Shown here in pieces: positions 63,224-64,000 of a stretch of 64,000 bases of DNA. The stretch's first letter is position 1; each line of letters begins with the position of its first letter. Under the pieces are notes generated by a model. It had not been told where the DNA came from. It saw only the letters and a program-made list of their open reading frames with translations, and did no database searches. The translations under genes and the position numbers were made by a program. This DNA is from Pterois miles (lineage: Eukaryota > Chordata > Actinopteri > Perciformes > Scorpaenidae). Where the stretch lies: assembly GCA_947000775.1 (NCBI GenBank), contig CAMQGK010000604.1, positions 6,998,501-7,062,500 on the forward strand. The letters run 5' to 3'.

Positions 63224-63762
63224 CGAGTTGAAAATCTGAAGAAAAAGCTCCAGATCAGTCAAATCAGAAAAACAGCAGCAGGTGAGCCCCACCTGTAGGA
63301 GTTGGGGTCAGAGTGCTCCGTCATCTGTGTGTCAGAAAGGAAGGCGTCGTCATCATCTTCATCATCCTCCGCGCCGCTTTCGTCTGAGTCACAAAGAGCG
63401 TTGCTGTCTGACAGCGGCAGGAAGGGCTGAGAAATAATGACGGAGGAGAAAAAGCAAATGAAGAAGGCAGACGGGGAGGGGGAGATCGAGGAATAACTTT
63501 ATAATAACCTGAAGAGTGTGAGTCACAGCTCTCATCACTCGATTCCACATGTGTGGAATTTAACGCCTTACTTTGGCCACAAAGTAGTCCCACATGCTCA
63601 GCTCTGGGGGGATGAACTTCTCCCTGTATGCGGGTCTCTCTGTGGGAACAGGAGGCGGGGTGGCTGGTGTCTCCTTTACAGGGCGTCCAGGAACGAGCAT
63701 CCTCATGTTGAACCTGCGTCTGTATCGATCCACATCCTCCGCTGGGGGCTGAGGGGGAGCCG
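47830..63762 (-). CDS. dmxl2: DmX-like protein 2 (rabconnectin-3 alpha), C-terminal 15 exons, partial
   Basis: DMXL2 is a giant WD-repeat scaffold on synaptic vesicles and endosomes that, with WDR7, regulates V-ATPase assembly. Exons in gene order: 63572-63762, 63293-63426, 62989-63074, 62659-62860, 62111-62228, 58556-58642, 58161-58282, 57205-57343, 55577-55637, 55307-55434, 55124-55201, 54254-54345, 54104-54156, 53796-54013, 47830-48039. They join in frame into 638 aa plus stop; the N-terminal portion lies beyond the right edge. Family-typical segments include YREKFIPPELSMWDYF, an acidic SDESGAEDDEDDDD run, RYIFTKKRKQSE, and then the C-terminal WD repeats (LTGAQDGSVRMFEW, NVCLWDTL, SGGRKG-like GGRKGFVCVFDIR, FTCGADGTLKMR), ending NIPSSLVDIL. 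I call it dmxl2 rather than dmxl1 from sequence resemblance plus the gldn neighbour. The first listed acceptor (63763) is the least certain boundary. Several splice sites abut TG/CA repeats. Confidence 0.94.
48078..48400 (-). mobile_element. Partial TTAA MITE in the last dmxl2 intron
   Basis: TTAAAGAGGCAGTTCGCAGA starts a truncated copy of the 12879-13478 MITE; it contains TTCCTATTGGCTG and GAATCAATATTCTGTT blocks. Confidence 0.65.
48401..50654. other. Inside last dmxl2 intron, nothing firmly recognised
   Basis: A frame at 48688-48906 plus encodes a Cys-X2-Cys...His-X5-His BED-finger-like stretch (CEMCDKKVGTKHGNATNLCS HL), suggesting a zbed/hAT transposase N-terminal relic. The rest is AT-rich unique-looking sequence. 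Confidence 0.45.
50655..51172 (+). repeat. LTR-like dispersed repeat, copy 3 (longest)
   Basis: Shares blocks with copies at 14.0 and 20.4 kb. It has a TATA-like AGTATATAATGTG, an ATTAAA signal at about 51091 and an end near GCCTAACA. These resemble a solo LTR, but no target duplication or internal retroelement genes were seen. Confidence 0.5.
51240..52300 (+). pseudogene. Decayed HIPK-like protein kinase copy in the last dmxl2 intron
   Basis: Conceptual translation gives a kinase C-lobe resembling homeodomain-interacting protein kinases: ENLNCLVLELLDQSLLDYM, then LATALTH and IDFGLA. After a frameshift come YRAPEGMLHIPYNEAIDMWS and IETQGQPADY, then a TAG stop followed by VKTPEEFAYD and LLVPLIKRMLQLDERIKP. 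The catalytic loop is broken: GLVHAEFMNVM replaces the HIPK-type HADLKPENIM. The glycine-rich N-lobe is missing. At least two frameshifts and several in-frame stops occur, so it is not a working kinase. No introns are seen, and AATAAA follows at about 52344, which fits a processed copy; no poly(A) tail or target duplication was established. It lies opposite to dmxl2. Confidence 0.75.
52301..52939. other. Inside last dmxl2 intron, nothing recognised
   Basis: No coding sequence beyond the HIPK-like relic; AATAAA at about 52344. Confidence 0.4.
52940..53370 (+). mobile_element. Partial TTAA-type MITE in the last dmxl2 intron
   Basis: AACAACCAATCAGAGCCCAT, GAATCAATATTCTGTGAC and AAGCACCGCCCACCAGCTGG match the 12879-13478 element; poly(A) runs interrupt it. 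Confidence 0.65.
54470..55045 (-). mobile_element. Reversed copy of the TCTGGAGGTCAGAGGTCAA element in a dmxl2 intron
   Basis: TCCCTTGACCTCTGACTTCA and AGTTTGGGGCAAGTTATAG mirror the 27.7-kb element; it lies between dmxl2 exons at 54345 and 55124. Confidence 0.6.
55264..55301. repeat. (TG)n microsatellite beside a dmxl2 5' splice site
   Basis: On the gene strand this is (CA)n starting about 5 nt after the donor GTTCTC of the exon ending at 55307. Confidence 0.96.
55439..55473. repeat. (CA)n microsatellite beside a dmxl2 3' splice site
   Basis: On the gene strand it is (TG)n ending about 4 nt before the acceptor of exon 55307-55434. Confidence 0.95.
55638..57204. other. dmxl2: dmxl2 intron
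   Basis: Contains the ACTTAAGTA-type dispersed repeat (about 55776-55890) and, at about 56205-56405, a short inverted pair (CTTCATTTTACAGGTC and GACCTGTAAAATGAAG) suggesting a small MITE. No extra exon recognised. Confidence 0.45.
57832..58015 (+). mobile_element. MITE remnant of the GGGCTGCAACTAACGATTA type in a dmxl2 intron
   Basis: GTAGGGCGCAACTAACAATT, GATTAATCGATTAGTTGTTT and TCTTGTTTTGTCCACAACTC match the family represented at 25310-25610. Confidence 0.6.
58643..59180. other. dmxl2: dmxl2 intron, nothing recognised
   Basis: No exon or clear repeat seen. Confidence 0.4.
59181..59870. mobile_element. TTAAAGGGATAGTTTGG MITE in a dmxl2 intron, split by a SINE piece
   Basis: Left end TTAAAGGGATAGTTTGGGTG and right end CCCTATCCCTTTCA are inverted. 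A TGGA-tailed SINE fragment (about 59633-59756, minus; CCGCTTATCCCGTTAGGAG) sits inside. Confidence 0.65.
59633..59756 (-). mobile_element. 5'-truncated TGGA-tailed SINE nested in a MITE
   Basis: CCATCCATCTCCAACCGCTT and GGGCTGGAGCCGATCCCAGC match the 34822-35184 SINE body; the head is missing and no target duplication was found. Confidence 0.75.
59871..60749. other. dmxl2: dmxl2 intron, nothing recognised
   Basis: CA-rich stretches at about 60110-60180; no exon seen. Confidence 0.4.
60750..61021. mobile_element. TTAA-flanked 272-bp MITE in a dmxl2 intron
   Basis: TTAAAGCTGCAGTGTGTAAC and TGTTACACACTGTTCCTTTAA are inverted ends with exact TTAA at 60750-60753 and 61018-61021. It belongs to the same broad family as 7488-8095 and contains GAGGACCCGCTC. 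Confidence 0.8.
61090..61495 (+). mobile_element. Probable LINE 3' end
   Basis: An AT-rich stretch ends in CCCACCAGGGATCAATAAAG followed by TATTTATGATTCTGA, a 3' terminus typical of fish non-LTR elements. No reverse transcriptase frame. Confidence 0.4.
63082..63221. repeat. Two-block (CA)n microsatellite filling a dmxl2 intron
   Basis: CA tracts at 63082-63137 and 63159-63221 joined by CAAA-rich spacer make up more than half of the 218-nt intron. On the gene strand it is (TG)n ending 7 nt before the acceptor at 63075. Confidence 0.97.
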
Positions 63763-64000
63763 CTGGGGGGAGGAGAAGAACGAGGAGGTGGTATCTTTCA
63801 AACACAGTGATGAGGTGAGTTTGCAGCAGGCTGCAGGTTTGTACAAATGACTAAGATGAGCTGAGACTCAGCGTCATTTTAAAGCCAAAACAAATAGATC
63901 AGGAGAAGGTGAACTGCACCCACACGCCCCACACAGAGCTCAGTATACTTGCTGAATTATAAACTTTAAACATTAAAGGTACTATTGATAACATTCAGCC
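63763..64000 (-). other. dmxl2: dmxl2 intron at the window edge
   Basis: No further exon recognised between the first listed dmxl2 exon and the end of the window. Confidence 0.4.

Overview
This is vertebrate nuclear DNA, almost certainly from a teleost fish and most likely a percomorph. Genes are split by short GT-AG introns. Dinucleotide microsatellites are very dense, and many dispersed repeats have a ray-finned-fish look: tRNA-headed SINEs with TGGA tails, hAT and TTAA-flanked MITEs, and a Tc1 relic. The aromatase N-terminus closely resembles the ovarian (cyp19a1a) form of perciform fish as I know it. No prokaryotic, CRISPR or phage features are present.

Layout: (1) 1-10857 has no recognised coding sequence and is inferred to be the large first intron of tnfaip8l3 (minus strand). 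Only the 46-nt first coding exon of that gene (10858-10903) lies in the window. (2) 11069-29144 is intergenic: microsatellites, SINEs, MITEs, a Tc1 relic, a zbed-like hAT transposase relic and a LINE fragment nested in another repeat. (3) 29145-32468, minus: complete nine-exon cyp19a1a (516 aa) with a TATA box and candidate SF-1 and forkhead sites upstream. (4) 32470-38554 separates the divergent cyp19a1a and gldn; it holds two SINEs and an unassigned spliced open frame at 36093-36401. (5) 38555-43909, plus: complete ten-exon gldn (gliomedin, 560 aa). (6) 43910-47829 holds the convergent 3' ends of gldn and dmxl2, with two hAT insertions carrying 8-bp target duplications. (7) 47830-63762, minus: the 15 C-terminal exons of dmxl2 (638 aa); the gene continues past the right edge. 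Its last intron (5.8 kb) holds a decayed HIPK-like kinase copy on the opposite strand.

The order and orientations tnfaip8l3(-), cyp19a1a(-), gldn(+), dmxl2(-) match human 15q21.2 as I remember it, which supports all four identifications. The genes do not form a pathway: aromatase makes oestrogens, gliomedin organises nodes of Ranvier, DMXL2 regulates V-ATPase and synaptic vesicles, and TNFAIP8L3 handles phosphoinositides. I found no convincing new biological system. The best leads are RNA-processing oddities (a stop-free 90-nt aromatase intron, a GC-AG intron and an 18-nt microexon in gldn, TG/CA repeats against dmxl2 splice sites) and the unassigned frame at 36 kb. Exon boundaries were read by eye from splice consensus, reading-frame continuity and remembered family sequences; no alignment was run.
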